The position numbers and the translations under genes were made by a program. A stretch of 64,000 nucleotides of DNA. It comes from Cenococcum geophilum 1.58. Lineage: Eukaryota > Ascomycota > Dothideomycetes > Gloniales > Gloniaceae. Under the pieces are notes generated by a model. The model did not search any database, had not been told where the DNA came from, and saw only the letters and a list, made by a program, of their open reading frames with translations. The stretch spans positions 248,001 to 312,000 of the forward strand of contig KV748183.1 of assembly GCA_001692895.1 (NCBI GenBank), in the 5' to 3' direction. Below, in pieces: positions 47,801-60,524 of the stretch (its first letter is position 1; each line of letters starts with the position of its first letter).

Positions 47801-50800
47801 GGTATAGTAATAATATATATTTTTGTTAATTGCGTAGTTATTTAAATAGTAAAAGGCTGCCTAACTTCCAGTACTAAGTAAGCCGTATTATTAACTCTAC
47901 TATCTGCCGTCTTTCCAAATATCTCTATAGTAGCAATTCCGCATTTTTACTAATTTACTTAAAATATTTTTAGTAAGCTTTTAGCAGTCTCCGTATATTA
48001 TATATTTAATTTAACTATAAAATGCTATTCCTAGTGCTTATAATAGGCAGTCCTTATTTATCTATATAATAGAATTATAACTCTTTCTTACCTTTGCCGC
48101 TAAGAACGTCGCCAGCTATAGCGCACCTAGAATTTTTAACTATATGCCTATAATTAGAATAAGATCTAGGTCCTAGCGTTAGGCATATTAAGAAGTAGCT
48201 AAAATTGCTTCCCCATTTAGGAGTGTCCACTTCCCTATAGAGTAGTATATTAGGTTAAAGCTAGCCAGCGCCTATAGACCTTTTATTTACTTTACTGCTT
48301 AATCTTTTTCTTTATATATTCTGGATAGGGTAATAGTTATCTTCCTTAAAAGTATTTCAGATTAAAGCTTATGCGCCACTTACACTTTTTATATATTACC
48401 AAATCTAGGCGGCTGTAAAGCTATATCGTCTTCGCCTATAGGCTGCGTTTCTTTAAAACATAGTTAGGTAATAATTTTAGGCATTAGTCCTTAATGCTAT
48501 TAACATTTTAAATAAAATGTTAAAGGAGACTTAGGGAAATCTTATCTAGAGGCTAGTAAAAGGGGGTAGGATTAGTATAAGAAGTTCGCTTCTTTATCTT
48601 GCAATTTCCTTATACAAATATTTTGTAAAGTTATCGTAATTATAACTATAGATTTTAAGTATACTCTATCTAGACTTACTCCTAGGAGTTATATAAAGCT
48701 TAGGGACTATTAGTGCTAATATTAGATAGTTGCTTTTAATGGCTTTTAAAACAAGACCTATATATATCTATTAAAATACTAGCATCGCTAATAATAATAA
48801 TCTTCTTACTTAGTATAAATAGACTTTTAAATGTTCTAATTAACACTTTAAAAGAGCTTAAGGATTTTAATTTTAGAATAGGGGTTCCTATATAGGGTAG
48901 GGTCGAGTTACTTTTTAGAAGCGAATTACTTAACTATTTTAGCTCTAATAGATTAAGAATATAAAGGAAAGGGTAAGGATAAGTAAGGATAAGAATAAAA
49001 CTAGTTGGGGGATACTACTAGTTATACCTCATTTTATATTAGCGAAGATCCTAAAGGGGGTAAAGCTAGTATAAGGTAGATATAGAATATATTCTAGAAA
49101 TAGAGTTTCTTTTATATCCCTTATAATCTAATTAATATAATCACGCCGCCTAATAAGCCGTCTCTATAGGGCTATCTAGAGACGCTGTATAAATTAAGGT
49201 AAAGTATAAATAACCTTACCCTAATTATCCTAGCTACTCGGAAATCTAAATATAGTAGGTATTAACTAAGGGGTTGCCTATTGTGTAAAGGCTTAGGGGA
49301 TAGGCGCAGTAGTTCTATATAACTAACTAGGCTAGGGGTTTTACTAGAACCTAAAGAATATAAGCGAATAAATGCTATAGCGCTTTTTAAGAGTATTAAA
49401 AGCGAGAAGGCTAAGTATGCTTTATATATTAGAAAGTAGATGCTGCAGCTTATAGCTGTCTATTATAATACAGCGTCTTTAGCTAGCTTATTCTATATAT
49501 TTCAATTCATTTAGAAATTAAGGATCTATTAGCCATAAAGTTAGCATAAGTTTAAACGCTTAAGGTTCTACGTTACTAAAGAATTCTTAGGCTAAGGCAT
49601 TTCAGTATTTATAACGCCTTAGCTCTATTAGAGTGTCTCCCTTTTATAATTAGAATTTATGCAATAGCGGTCTTATAGAGATAAGATATAGCTACGCCCT
49701 TTTCTTTAAGATACTGTTCTAAGTCTTTTATAAAGGCTAGTTTCGTAAAGGATATAAATAGGCCTATCTTTAGCCCTCTAGTCGAAGAAACTATCTTATA
49801 CTAGGAGGTAAACTAGATAGCAAACCTCTTCTTAATGGCTCTTATTTGTGGCATTTATAACGGCCCTTTTTTAAAGGATGACTTTTTTGGCTAGAGCTTT
49901 ATAGGAATCTCCGAAAATTCTATGTTTAATAACTAGATAGGGACCACGCCATTTTAGGGGCAAGACGTATTAATGGCGGGTACCTACTTTATATTAATTA
50001 ACGGTATAACTAGACCTGGGGGGGTCCGTATTATCGAATTTAGCTAGACGCTTAATTCTAAAGGATAAGGTATTAGAACTATAATATATAATAAAGCTAT
50101 AAGTAATATTAAAATTTTTACTAAAGTAAAGGGCGCGTTCTAAAATAAAGGTATATTTTAGCATATCTATCTTTATAAAAAATTGGAATTTAAACCACTA
50201 ACTCCTTTTATTAAAAAAAACCTATATTTAAAAATAAGCTTCGGTTCTACGCTAACCATAATTTAAGCTTAGTATTTCTTAGGTTTAGCCGGGCATATTC
50301 TATAGCCGAAATTCACTAGTTAAATATACTTTATAATTATAATAGCGTAAAGAGAACATAAAATAAAAATAAAAACTACTTAGATAAATTAGGTTATAAA
50401 TAAGGGGCTAAAAATTATAAGGCCTTTAGAAGAATATAGAAAAATTTAGTCTATCTATTAGATAATAAAGGCTAATCTGTACTCTTCTAATTTTTAAATT
50501 TCTTAGTTAGCTATGTTAACACCAGTATAAGATCCTTACTATTGCTAAAATTTTTAGGGTTAACTAAGCTTTCTAGTTCTAATACTAGGAGCTTTTCTCT
50601 TCCCTAGTAATCTAACTTACTATTAAACGCTATATGCTAGTAAGCTAAAGGCCTTCTTTAAGTTAAGTCAGCCTTACCTTTAAGAAATAATATCTTTGGA
50701 TTAACCTGTTCTATTTTCTAACTAGGCTTTATTACTTTAGCTATTAAATAAGACCTGATTACTATAAGGGCTCGTAAAGCGTTATCCTCCTTTCCATATT

Positions 50801-53759
50801 CCTGGGCTGTAGTAATTTCTTAAACGCTTACTTTAACCTTTCTATAGCTACTACAGTCCGTTTTAAGTATTCTTTATAACCGTTAACCCTTCTTTTAATT
50901 CTGTCTATTTTTTGTTGTATTTATAGTTAAAACTTCTAAAATTCGCATTAAATCTAGAGCCGTTTATCTTAGAAGGATTTAATAGTAATACGCTCTTTAG
51001 CAAGCTTTTCTTTACGTAATTTTATATAAAGATAACTCTAGTATTACTCGCAGCAGTATAGATTAGGCTTGGTAAACGGTTTAATAAAGCTCTAAGTAGA
51101 ACCGATTTTAATTACAGCTTCTCTTATATAAGTAGGGTTAGTAAAATAAATGTCTAATAGTTCCTAAGATAAATAAGTTTAATCCATTAGGGTATCTATT
51201 AAGTATTAGTAATTAGAATTATTTTTAAGCTCTATAGTGCTATATACAGCAGTAAGTAGCTATAAGTATCTATTTATATTATATTCGTCTATAAATATAA
51301 CATAAAATAGGTTTATATTCTCTTAGCTAGTATATCTAAATAGGTTTCCTAAGTAATAAGGAACCCTAGCGGCTATAGCTGCATCTAGGAGGCGAGGAGG
51401 CTTGCGTCCTCTACGCTATCTTACTTACAGCTAGTAGCGTGCATATTTTATATAGTGTAAGCGCCTAAGATATTTAGCCGCGGTATAGATATTATGTATA
51501 TATAAGCTATGCCAAAATATTATATATTATATTTTGCCTTTAACTTTAGAAAATATAGCACGTTTTAATTTAAATAGAAGTAACTAATAAATTTTAAAAG
51601 ACTTAGTAGAAGCGTTAAAGTAGAAACTTTACGCTATCTAGTTTTTAACTAGGCGCTTAATCTAATAATTAAGTAGCTTTAACTAGATTCTTAGATCTAA
51701 CGCTACTTAATTTAAAGTAATTAATTGGTAAGAACCATGCTCCTCTTCTACTATAGTTTAACAATAGTAGAAAATAGCTATAAGTTTTTGTTCCTTAGTG
51801 TATATTACTTCTATTAGAGGTTTCTTAAGACTTATAACTAATTAAAGATATTATCTAGTAATATTAAAGTAGGGAAGTAGCTCTAGCTTAAACTAATTAT
51901 TCTCTCTAGCTCTGCTTTATAAACTATACTCTAAGTAGTTCCTCCTAAGTATCTTCTACTTAATATTATATTGCTTACTAAGTAATTGCTTTATATAAAG
52001 GTATTAATTCTAATCTATAGCGTGCTACTTAACACCCTAAAACTGCTACATAATCTCAGCAGGATTCTTTAAAGCTATTAGTAATTAAAAAAATACCGTT
52101 AATATCTAAGATGGTTAAACAGCTTTCTTTTTAGCTCACTTTAGTTTCCTAATCTACTTATTTAAAATAAGCGGTTTAGGTTTTATAGTTTTATTTTAAG
52201 GTATAGTTATTTAATTAATCGGCCTTTAGGGGGAATGCGGCCTTAAAACTTAATAGACCTAAGTTGCTAGACCTAGTCGTGCCCTATTTAGTAATAGTAA
52301 TAGGCGCAATAACGTCTTATAGTTACGTTTACTATAACGCAGAATATAAGTAGTAGATATATTTTGCACTGGCTGTATTAATATAAAAGTTAGGTAAAAA
52401 TGGTTTAATATAGTTATAGTAAAGGTAAGGGGCTTAGAAAGAATAAGGAGATCTTTTAAAGACGTAATATAATAGCTAAGCGTTACAGATTTTTATTTCT
52501 TTGTTATAAAAGGGGGAAATTAAGAAATTTTAAATTTTTTTAAATAGAACCGAATATCTAATAAAAATTTTAGCTAAAGGAAGGATAAAATGCCCTAGTA
52601 GGATTCTAGATTTAAGTGCAGAAAGTTAGTTTTCTTAGCTAATAAGGGATTTTACTCTATAAGGAAGTGTAACCTATATACTAAAAAAGCCTATAAATAA
52701 TAGGAACCCCTAGGGGAAAATAGGCTATATAGGGTAAGAGTCTGTATAAGCGCGTATCTTAGCTAGTTTTCTTATCTAATAAGGGATTTAAATCTATAGG
52801 GGCGCGCAACCTATATGCTAGAAAAAGCTATATACTATTTAAACCTTTATAGGAAAATTAAACTTTATAAGTTTTATAAAATACGCTTAACTAATAAGAG
52901 AAATAGAATTCTAGCCCTTGCGGACCTATTTCCGTATTTCTTACTAAAGGATATAAATAGGTAGCTAGAAAAGAGATTTTATGCTTAATAGTTTTTAGCT
53001 CCTAAAAACCGTATAATTCTTAGTTAGGAAAGAAAATAGGAAAATAGAAATAATAAATTAATTTTAAAATTATATCTAAAATTACTAATTAGGATAAGTC
53101 TTGCCGATTTCTTAGTCTATATAAGATTATAGTTATAATAAAATTAACAGTATCTAGCCGAAATGGCATTAAATAATCCCTTAATATATAAGAGACACCT
53201 TAGTAATAAAGGTAATCTAATTTATAACCTAGACTACGGTTAAGCCAACTAACTAATTTAGTTATTTATATTTTAACTAGAGAGATCTAACAACTTTATA
53301 AGGCGGAGTAGTAGTATTATAATAATATTATAATAAGCTTAGATATAATGTAAAGAAAACTTAATATTAATTAAAACTATATTAAAGAAGGGTCTACTAT
53401 AAGCAGTAATAAAATTTATTCTTTAAAGGTTTACCTTTTTAACGAGTACTATAGTATTAAAGGGCTCGTATAGCAAAAGTTATTTAAAGTTACTTACGAG
53501 AGGAGTTGGCGTATATATTATTTAAGCATTTATTTAGGAGGCGTCTTTAAAGGGATAAGGGAGAAATTGGAAAATAGTTTTAGTAAGTATTAGTGCGAAG
53601 TAAATAATGCAAAAATACTAAATATAGGAGTAAAGAAATATAAGAATTTATAACTTAGAAAGCTTAGTTAGTTTCCTATATAAGAAGTCCTAGGGGCTTT
53701 ATAATAACCTTTTATATTAAAAGCTTTATGACTTTAGCAATAATAAAAAGTCTAGTTAT
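47801..53759. other. RIP-mutated DNA, no assignable gene
   Basis: About 6 kb of AT-rich DNA with stops in all frames. Protein-like patches exist (for example plus strand 49060-49560) but nothing with a recognisable motif. No LTR pair, TIR or tandem array is obvious. Confidence 0.4.
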
Positions 53760-53764
53760 ATGCC

Positions 53765-54036
53765 TATATAATTATAGCACCTATTGTACTAACCGCGTGC
53801 CTACGCGTTTGGTACACTAGGTACGCGTTTACGCGTTTAGTGTACTAACTACTTGCTTACACATCTAGTGCACTTATAAAGCACTAACTAATTAGGGGGA
53901 GGACATATTAGTATATAGACTACGTAGTCTACCTTAGTATAAGAGACAGTTACCACTATCCCAAAGAGCATATAATACTATACGTATTTCGTGCCCCGGG
54001 ATATAACTTACTCGTACTATTAAATTGGTACGAACA
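53765..54036 (+). repeat. 5' LTR of the Copia element
   Basis: Starts TATATAATTATAGCACC (TG mutated to TA) and ends TTGGTACGAACA. Contains paired words such as ACGCGTTTACGCGTTTAGTG and a palindromic GACTACGTAGTC. Collinear with the 3' LTR. Confidence 0.92.
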
Positions 54037-54371
54037 CTAATCAGTAAGCGCGCATAGATTAGCAATCACTCGACACCTCCCCCCAAGCGATACTCGACAG
54101 CGACCACCTATTTAATCCCAGTACGACCTACTAAAAGGTTAAAAGGTAAAGGATTACGGACCTATTACCAACTCTATATACTTATTTAAGTCTTAGTACA
54201 GTTTACTAAAAGTTTATAAACGCGAATACAGACCTTTATAGAACCCCCTACCCTCCCATAAACTACTATAGACCTACTAATTACCTTTATAGACCGTTAC
54301 AAGACCTTACAGAAACCCCCTACCCTCCTATAAACCGTTACAGACCTATTAACCGCCTTTACAGACCACTA

Positions 54372-54705
54372 TCCCTTGCAACGTCAGGGTCCTTAGAGTA
54401 GGTGGTCCGTGCGGGAACACCGTTTTCAAATCAACGCGTGTATCTATATAGAATTCAATCATCAATTACACCACCACCATGCCTTCNAATCGTGCTAGAA
54501 TTAATATAGACCTTGTTCAGAAGACTCAATGCGACGTCCCTCCAAATAAGACTGCGAAAATAGCTCTTCCTAAGCCCTCCGTTGCCCAAATTCGAACCTC
54601 TCCAATTGGGACCACCATATTTCTGAGCACGGGTACCGAATTCAGCTAATCCAATTGGTTAGTTCTTATCGATAACCTGAGGACCCATTTTGACGTTGCA
54701 AGGAA
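54372..54705. mobile_element. 334-bp TIR element (MITE-like) inside the Copia leader
   Basis: Ends TCCCTTGCAACGTCA and, reverse-complemented, TTCCTTGCAACGTCA, with TA on both sides (54370-54371 and 54706-54707). Subterminal blocks GTAGGTGGTCCGTGCG (left) and TTATCGATAAGAACTAACCAAT (reverse complement, right) match those of the 11135-12079 element. GC content and codon-like texture are far above the RIPed host; a 58-codon open stretch starts at an ATG at 54479 with one N, but no domain is seen. It probably inserted after the Copia copy was RIPed, or is too short to be targeted. Confidence 0.8.
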
Positions 54706-55229
54706 TAAGACCTTTTCCACCCTGCTATGTACTATATTATATAGTATAGCAGATATAAGCAAGTAGATTAATAAAGGTTAAGAGAAATAGAGCCAAGGAG
54801 TCGACCTTATATCTATAAACAACATTAATAACTACATTAAGTTTAAAGTCCTTAAATACGGACATTATAAGCTTATAAATAATAACCTATAGGAGCAATA
54901 TAAGGAAGACTTTACAAACTTTACGGAAGCTATTTTTAAGGCTTGTAGTATTATACCTATCTGTAACCTACAAAACCTTTTACGTCACTAAGGTATATAG
55001 GTTAAAAAAGATAAACGAGTTACTATTGCATAGTCCCTATACAATACACTATATAAGAAAGACCAAATAAAATAAACTAAAGAGGAAATCCTAGACTAGG
55101 TTAAGGCCACTAATAAACTCTTTACTTTTTCTAAACTTAATAGGATTACTAGCCTTATACCTAACATACTTAACCAAATTCGTCTAATAAACCTAAGTGT
55201 ATTTGGAATTAATCTTATAGGCTAAAGCA

Positions 55230-55440
55230 CACCCTATTCTTAAGCTACGGACTATAATACCCCTATAACCCAAGTTACGGACTATAATACCCCTATAAAC
55301 CAAAATACGGACCAAATTACCCCCATTATTTAAGTCACAGATCCGTAAACTATATATCCGCAAACCACATATCTGTAAGCCATATATCCGCAAGCTATAG
55401 ATCCGTAAGTTACAGATCCGCAACCCACCTAAGTAAAGAC
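55230..55440 (+). repeat. Two adjacent short tandem arrays in the Copia gag
   Basis: First, three ~30-bp units built on 'ttacggactataataccc'. Then at least six 15-bp-type units alternating agatccgtaag.tac and atatccgcaag.tat. The 76-codon open frame on the minus strand here (55193-55423) is only the antisense of these arrays. Confidence 0.7.
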
Positions 55441-58400
55441 CTATGGTAAGGAGCTAGCTAACTTAGCTAAGCTCTATACTAAAAAATCGAAGTATAGTAG
55501 TAAAAACAACAATTTTAACTTTAAACTAACTATCTTTACGGACCTTTATTAGAAGGCCGATATTCCTAAATAGGAGTTCGGCTAAGCCTACTCTACTATA
55601 CTATATAGCCTAGCCCTTAACCACTACTATACCAACCTTAAAAGTAACCCCCTTAGTGTTCTATTTAATAAACTATATAAAGCTATATGTAACTACTTTA
55701 AAGGACCAGAATATAAGCGTAATATCCTTACCTAATAGAATGCGACTAAGCTACGGACCGTAATTAATAAGAACACCGAAAAATTAACTATAGAGTATCT
55801 ATAAATCCTTATTAAAGACCTCCGGCACCTATAGCACGGCCTTAACGCTAAGCTTTAAATAGACAACTTCCTGCATAATAAACTTATTACGGCTTACTAG
55901 GAAGTAAAGCCCTATAAGTATACCTACTATAAGCCTACAGATATCTTAGCTGGCCTTATTAATAATCTACGCTCCTCTATTATAATGTATAAAGTCTTAA
56001 ACCCACTAGGCAGCACTTAAGCCTTTACTATAAATATTCAATATCCGTAAACAGACTTAGACGTCTACTTTATAGACCGCCGTTACTACTAGCAGCACCC
56101 GTACTAACTAAGTCCCACTTATAACCCCTATAGCAACTCCCGTACAAAAATATACCCCTATAGACAAATAAGCTAAAAATACTTTGTATGTGGTAAGAAA
56201 GGATGTTAGTCTATAAGGCATACCTAGAAAGAATATAACAGGTCTAAGAAGAGATTTAATAAACAAATTAACCAGTTTATCTTAAAATATAAAGGAGAGG
56301 AAGAAGAGGAGCCCCCTAATAAGTCAATAGAAGCCCTTATAATTAACTTTAACCTAGATAACTAGGAATAGGAGACCTTAGAGACGTTCTTAACTACTTT
56401 TAGACCTTTCATAGATAGCTAAGCCTTTAATATTATAACCGTATTAGCCGACCGCTTATTTGTATACTTAATTATACCTAAAAACCAATCTATAAGTATA
56501 CCTGCTAGACCTATTACGGACATTACAGACTATAAATAGGACCTATTTATATACATCACCACAGAACGCTATACCTCTAAAGAATTCTATAGTATTATAA
56601 TTAACACAAGTGCCTTAAAAAAGTCTACTACGGGCTATAGATAATACCTTATATATAAGACCACCATAAATAATAATACGGACATTGATATTACGTAAAC
56701 TAGGGCCGTAAACATCTAATTCGGCATCAGCTCAACCGCATTAATTAGATTAGTTAAAGTTAAGACTCTAATTAGCCTAGTTAACTTCCACGTAATAAAA
56801 GCAGATACCCCCTTCCTACTCTATCTTATAGACATAGATAAGTTATAGGTGTACTATAACAATGTTATAGATACCTTAATTAGCCCTATAACTGCCCTAG
56901 GAAGCAAGTATATTACCCTACTAATTATACGATAATTCGGACACCCGTTCCTTATATAAGGAGAGACTTTACGGACCTATATTTAGGAATCTTTTAACTA
57001 TAACCCATACTAACTTACCAGTACGGAGATCTACCGTCTACACCGCCGTTTCGGCCACCTATTAGCTAAAAGGCTATATAGAGTCCTTAAACGCTCTAGA
57101 CACGACGACGTTAATAGAAAGGCAGTTAATTACCTAACCAAATACTGCTCCTTCTGCTAGAAATACAGACGTTCCCTAGGCTAATTTAAGTTCACCCTTT
57201 ATAAGGACCTTAACTTTAACCACTTAGTATACATAGATATTATATATATTAACAGCAGTCTAGTATTATATATAATTAACAAGGCAACCCACTATTAAGC
57301 CGCCCGTTAGTTGCAAAATATATTCACAAAATACACTTAGGATATTTTACGGACCTACTAGATCGACATATACGTTAGACCTCTGTAGTATATTACCTAT
57401 AACGCTAATAGGAACTTCATTAGCAAGGAATTCTAGCAGTATGCTATAGCCATAGCTATATTAACAAAAGCTATTCCAGTTAAGGCGTACTGGTTTATTA
57501 GGCTTATTAAGCGAGCTTACCTAGCTCTATAAAGAGCTTACCAAATTATTACGGATAAGTATAAGGATATTTAAAAAGAACTGGCTTTACAGATAGCCGT
57601 AAAAGCTATTAATAACACTACTAGCCCTAACGGACTAGTATCTACCCTCTTAGTTTATAGAGCCTACCCAAGGATAAGTAACCTAGGCCCTTCTACCCTA
57701 TCTATTATAAAATAAGCAGCTGTAATATAGAAGGCAATAGCTAAGGTAGTTAAGCTACGGGCCAAACAAACTATTAATAACGCCCTATACTACTATAACG
57801 GACCTAATACGACCTTAGTATACAACCTCCCGCTTAACTCTAAAGTCCTTATATAGCGTAAAAGCGGCAGCTAGAATAGACCCTATTATCTACTAGCTGT
57901 AGAAAATAAGACATGCTGTATATAGCTTCCTAGCGGGCCAACTAGCTTTAAAAGCACGTCCATAAAACCCTACTTTCGGCCCAAAAACACCTATAATATT
58001 AAACCAGACGAACTGGAAGCACCCGTCAAACTAGATAAACCAGAAGCACCCGCCAAATTAGATAAACTAAAAGCACCCTTACCTACCCTAAAAGTCCCCT
58101 AAAAACCTACTAAACCTACTAAACCTACCGTAAAGCGTGGTTAAGGACGCCCCTAAAAGCACCCCGTAACTAAAAACACTATAATAGAAAATTACCTAAC
58201 CTCTACAGGAATATCTATAAGGCAATCTCCGCCTACGGATATATTAGTTCTAGTATAGGAAACCCTATTTACAGACTTATAATATAAAGAGATTAACGGA
58301 CTACTTAAAAAGGGTATCTTTGCGGTTATAATAGAGAGAGACGTTCCACAAGGCGTCCGTATATTTAATTTACGCTTTATTAATAAAATTAAGCACCCTA

Positions 58401-59819
58401 GTACTAATAAAGCTTTTGAAAAATTAAGGCTTATTATATAAGCCTACAACGACTAAGGGAAGGGCTTAGTCCTTACGTAATTGCCTATAATTTAATAAGT
58501 TAGCTAACGGATTATACTTATACTTACGCCCGGACTATAGTAAAGCAAACCCGTAGCCCTTTACCTATGGGATATCTCGCAAGCCTATATGCAGTCTAAT
58601 ACCTACCTAAGTAGAGATATCTTTATACGACTACCCCTTAAGCTTAACCTATAACTAGGAACAATTTTATAAGTTATAAAACCTCTTTATAGAGTACCGG
58701 AAGCTAGAAACCACTAGTTTAAGACATATTACTAGCATTACATTAGTAAACTTAAAACAGAATAGTTGACCTACAACCCCTGCCTCCTATACACCCTATT
58801 AAACAGCCTTAGTATTATTAGACTCTAAATAGATAATACCCTATTCCTAGCAGACCAGACCTTATGGACGCTAAAGAAACTAAACTATAAAAGGCTAAGT
58901 TCTTAGTAAAGCTATAAGAGCAGTTAACTAAGTAGAATCTAATTAAGTTTAATAGAGGCCTAATTATATAAAAGGGCAACCTAATTAAGCTAACTTAGGA
59001 ACGCTAAGCTTAAAACCTAAAGCCTATTACAGAAAAGCCTATAAACCTTACTAGTTCCTATAGAGAGACCCGCAAGACCGTAAATATAAAGGACTAATAC
59101 GCTACACAGCGTGCAAGAGGCGCCTATATTGCTATAGTCTGCCAACCCAAATCTGCCTATAACTTATCCTTTACGGCCCAGGCAGTAGATCCGCAAGAAG
59201 AAAACATTAAGTAGCTTAATAAGCGTATTTAATAGCAAATTGACAATGCAGTAAGGGGACTTACCTTTATACTACTAGACCTAAATTCCCTTAGCCTACT
59301 AGTATTTATAAATGCCTCCTTTACTAATAACAAAGACCTATTATTATAAATTGGCTTTATAATTATACTTATGGACCGCAATTAGGACGTAAATATACTG
59401 CATTAGTCTTTAATTAAGTGCAAATAAGTAACCTGCAGTGTACTAGCTTCTAAACTATATATACTAGCTTATAGCTTTAATATAGCAGCCGCAATCAAAT
59501 TAACAGTCTAGAAGATTCTATAACTAGAGCAGTTACCCCTGGTTTTATACACCAATTTAAAGTCCCTCCATAACTACCTAGTTAAACTAGGTACAATATA
59601 AGAGAAGAGGCTTATAGTCGACCTAATNTGCNTATATTAGGCCTANNAANGACGTAANATTANNGAGGTTAAATNGATNAGCGGCGGAAANAACCTAGTA
59701 GACGCTATAACTAAGGCAAAGCCGTGTTAAGCCCTTAAAACCCTAATTAACATAAATAAGCTTAACCTAAAAGTTATAGAATAGGTAGAACGGGACTAAC
59801 GGAGTACCTATAGTACGCC

Positions 59820-59858
59820 TACGGCCTATTAGAAGGCCGTATAGCTTATTATACGGCC
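59820..59858. repeat. Overlapping hairpins built on tacggcc/ggccgta
   Basis: tacggcc (59820-59826) pairs with ggccgta (59835-59841). ggccgtata (59835-59843) also pairs perfectly with tatacggcc (59850-59858). The shared arm could switch between two hairpins. Further down, 'ttctgccata' is repeated at about 59930-59958. All lie in the non-coding tail of the Copia element. Confidence 0.7.
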
Positions 59859-60221
59859 TATTCTACGGACCGTAAGCTATTAGGTAGAAAACGGTAGAAA
59901 GCTGCGATAGAACTTAGTGAACTTACGTAACCTGCCATATTCTGCCATATTCTGCCACGGTAGTTAAATCCACTAATTATAATTTTCCATACCGGGCACG
60001 GAAAATCGCCATTAGCTTGCTTAGCACTAGCGCCTTAGCGGCCCTTAAGATCTAACTTACGGCCAGCTCGGACTTACGGCCAGCTTAAAGCACCATTTAG
60101 AAGATAGCCTAGACGGCACCTTAGGGGAGATTTCTTATATATTTTCCTTTATATTTTATGGTTTTATTAAAGCAATTACGGAGGCTGTATATAGGTGGTT
60201 TCATTTTTTAAGTACCGCTAG

Positions 60222-60493
60222 TATATAATTACAGCACCTGTCGTACTAACCGCGTGCCTACGCGTTCGGTACGCCAGGTACGCGTTTACGCGTTTAGTGT
60301 ACTAACCAATTACTTACGCGTCTGGTGCACTTATAAAGCACTAACTAATTAGGGGGAGGACATATTAGTATATAGACTACGTAGTCTACCTTAATATAAG
60401 AGACAGTCACTACCATCCTAAAGAGCATACGATACTATACGTATTTCGTGCCCCGGGATATAACTCACTCGTACTATTAAATTGGTACGAACA
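60222..60493 (+). repeat. 3' LTR of the Copia element
   Basis: Starts TATATAATTACAGCACC and ends TTGGTACGAACA. Same 272-bp length as the 5' LTR; the differences seen are mostly transitions. Confidence 0.92.
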
Positions 60494-60524
60494 ATGCCCT
60501 TTTAGTTCCTCCCTACTATATTAG

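Larger units (their letters stand above)
54037..60221 (+). pseudogene. Copia gag-pol remnant
   Basis: Gag from ~54720. A zinc-binding stretch FVCGKKGC at ~56182-56206 is followed by a His. In the protease (about 56600-56640) the usual D-T-G-A reads N-T-S-A, both changes being G-to-A. The integrase zinc domain keeps its H-x-H and C-x2-C parts (LHRRFGHLLA at ~57036-57065; YCSFC at ~57142-57156). Reverse transcriptase at 58255-59000 includes LYLWDISQAYMQS (~58560). The DD box reads ID-N (about 58830-58838), again Asp to Asn. RNase H-like sequence is at 59270-59620. Ns at 59629-59691. From ~59700 to the 3' LTR the DNA is non-coding and rich in short inverted repeats. A degenerate leader with repeated 'ccccctaccctcc' blocks precedes gag. 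Confidence 0.88.
53765..60493 (+). mobile_element. Full-length Copia LTR retrotransposon, RIP-inactivated
   Basis: 6729 bp bounded by 272-bp direct LTRs and flanked by a perfect 5-bp duplication ATGCC (53760-53764 and 60494-60498). Internal order is gag, CCHC-like knuckle, protease, integrase, reverse transcriptase, RNase H, the Copia order. Its leader region carries a 334-bp TIR element (54372-54705). Stops and lost catalytic residues make it dead. Confidence 0.93.

Noticed and set aside
55193-55423. 76-codon minus-strand frame with RIY/RIC repeats
   Set aside because: Antisense of short tandem arrays in the Copia gag.
16688-59958. Relationship between the GGCAGAA words at 16.7 kb and the TTCTGCC words at 59.9 kb
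   Set aside because: Only the 7-8 base core is shared and flanks do not align, so common origin is not supported.
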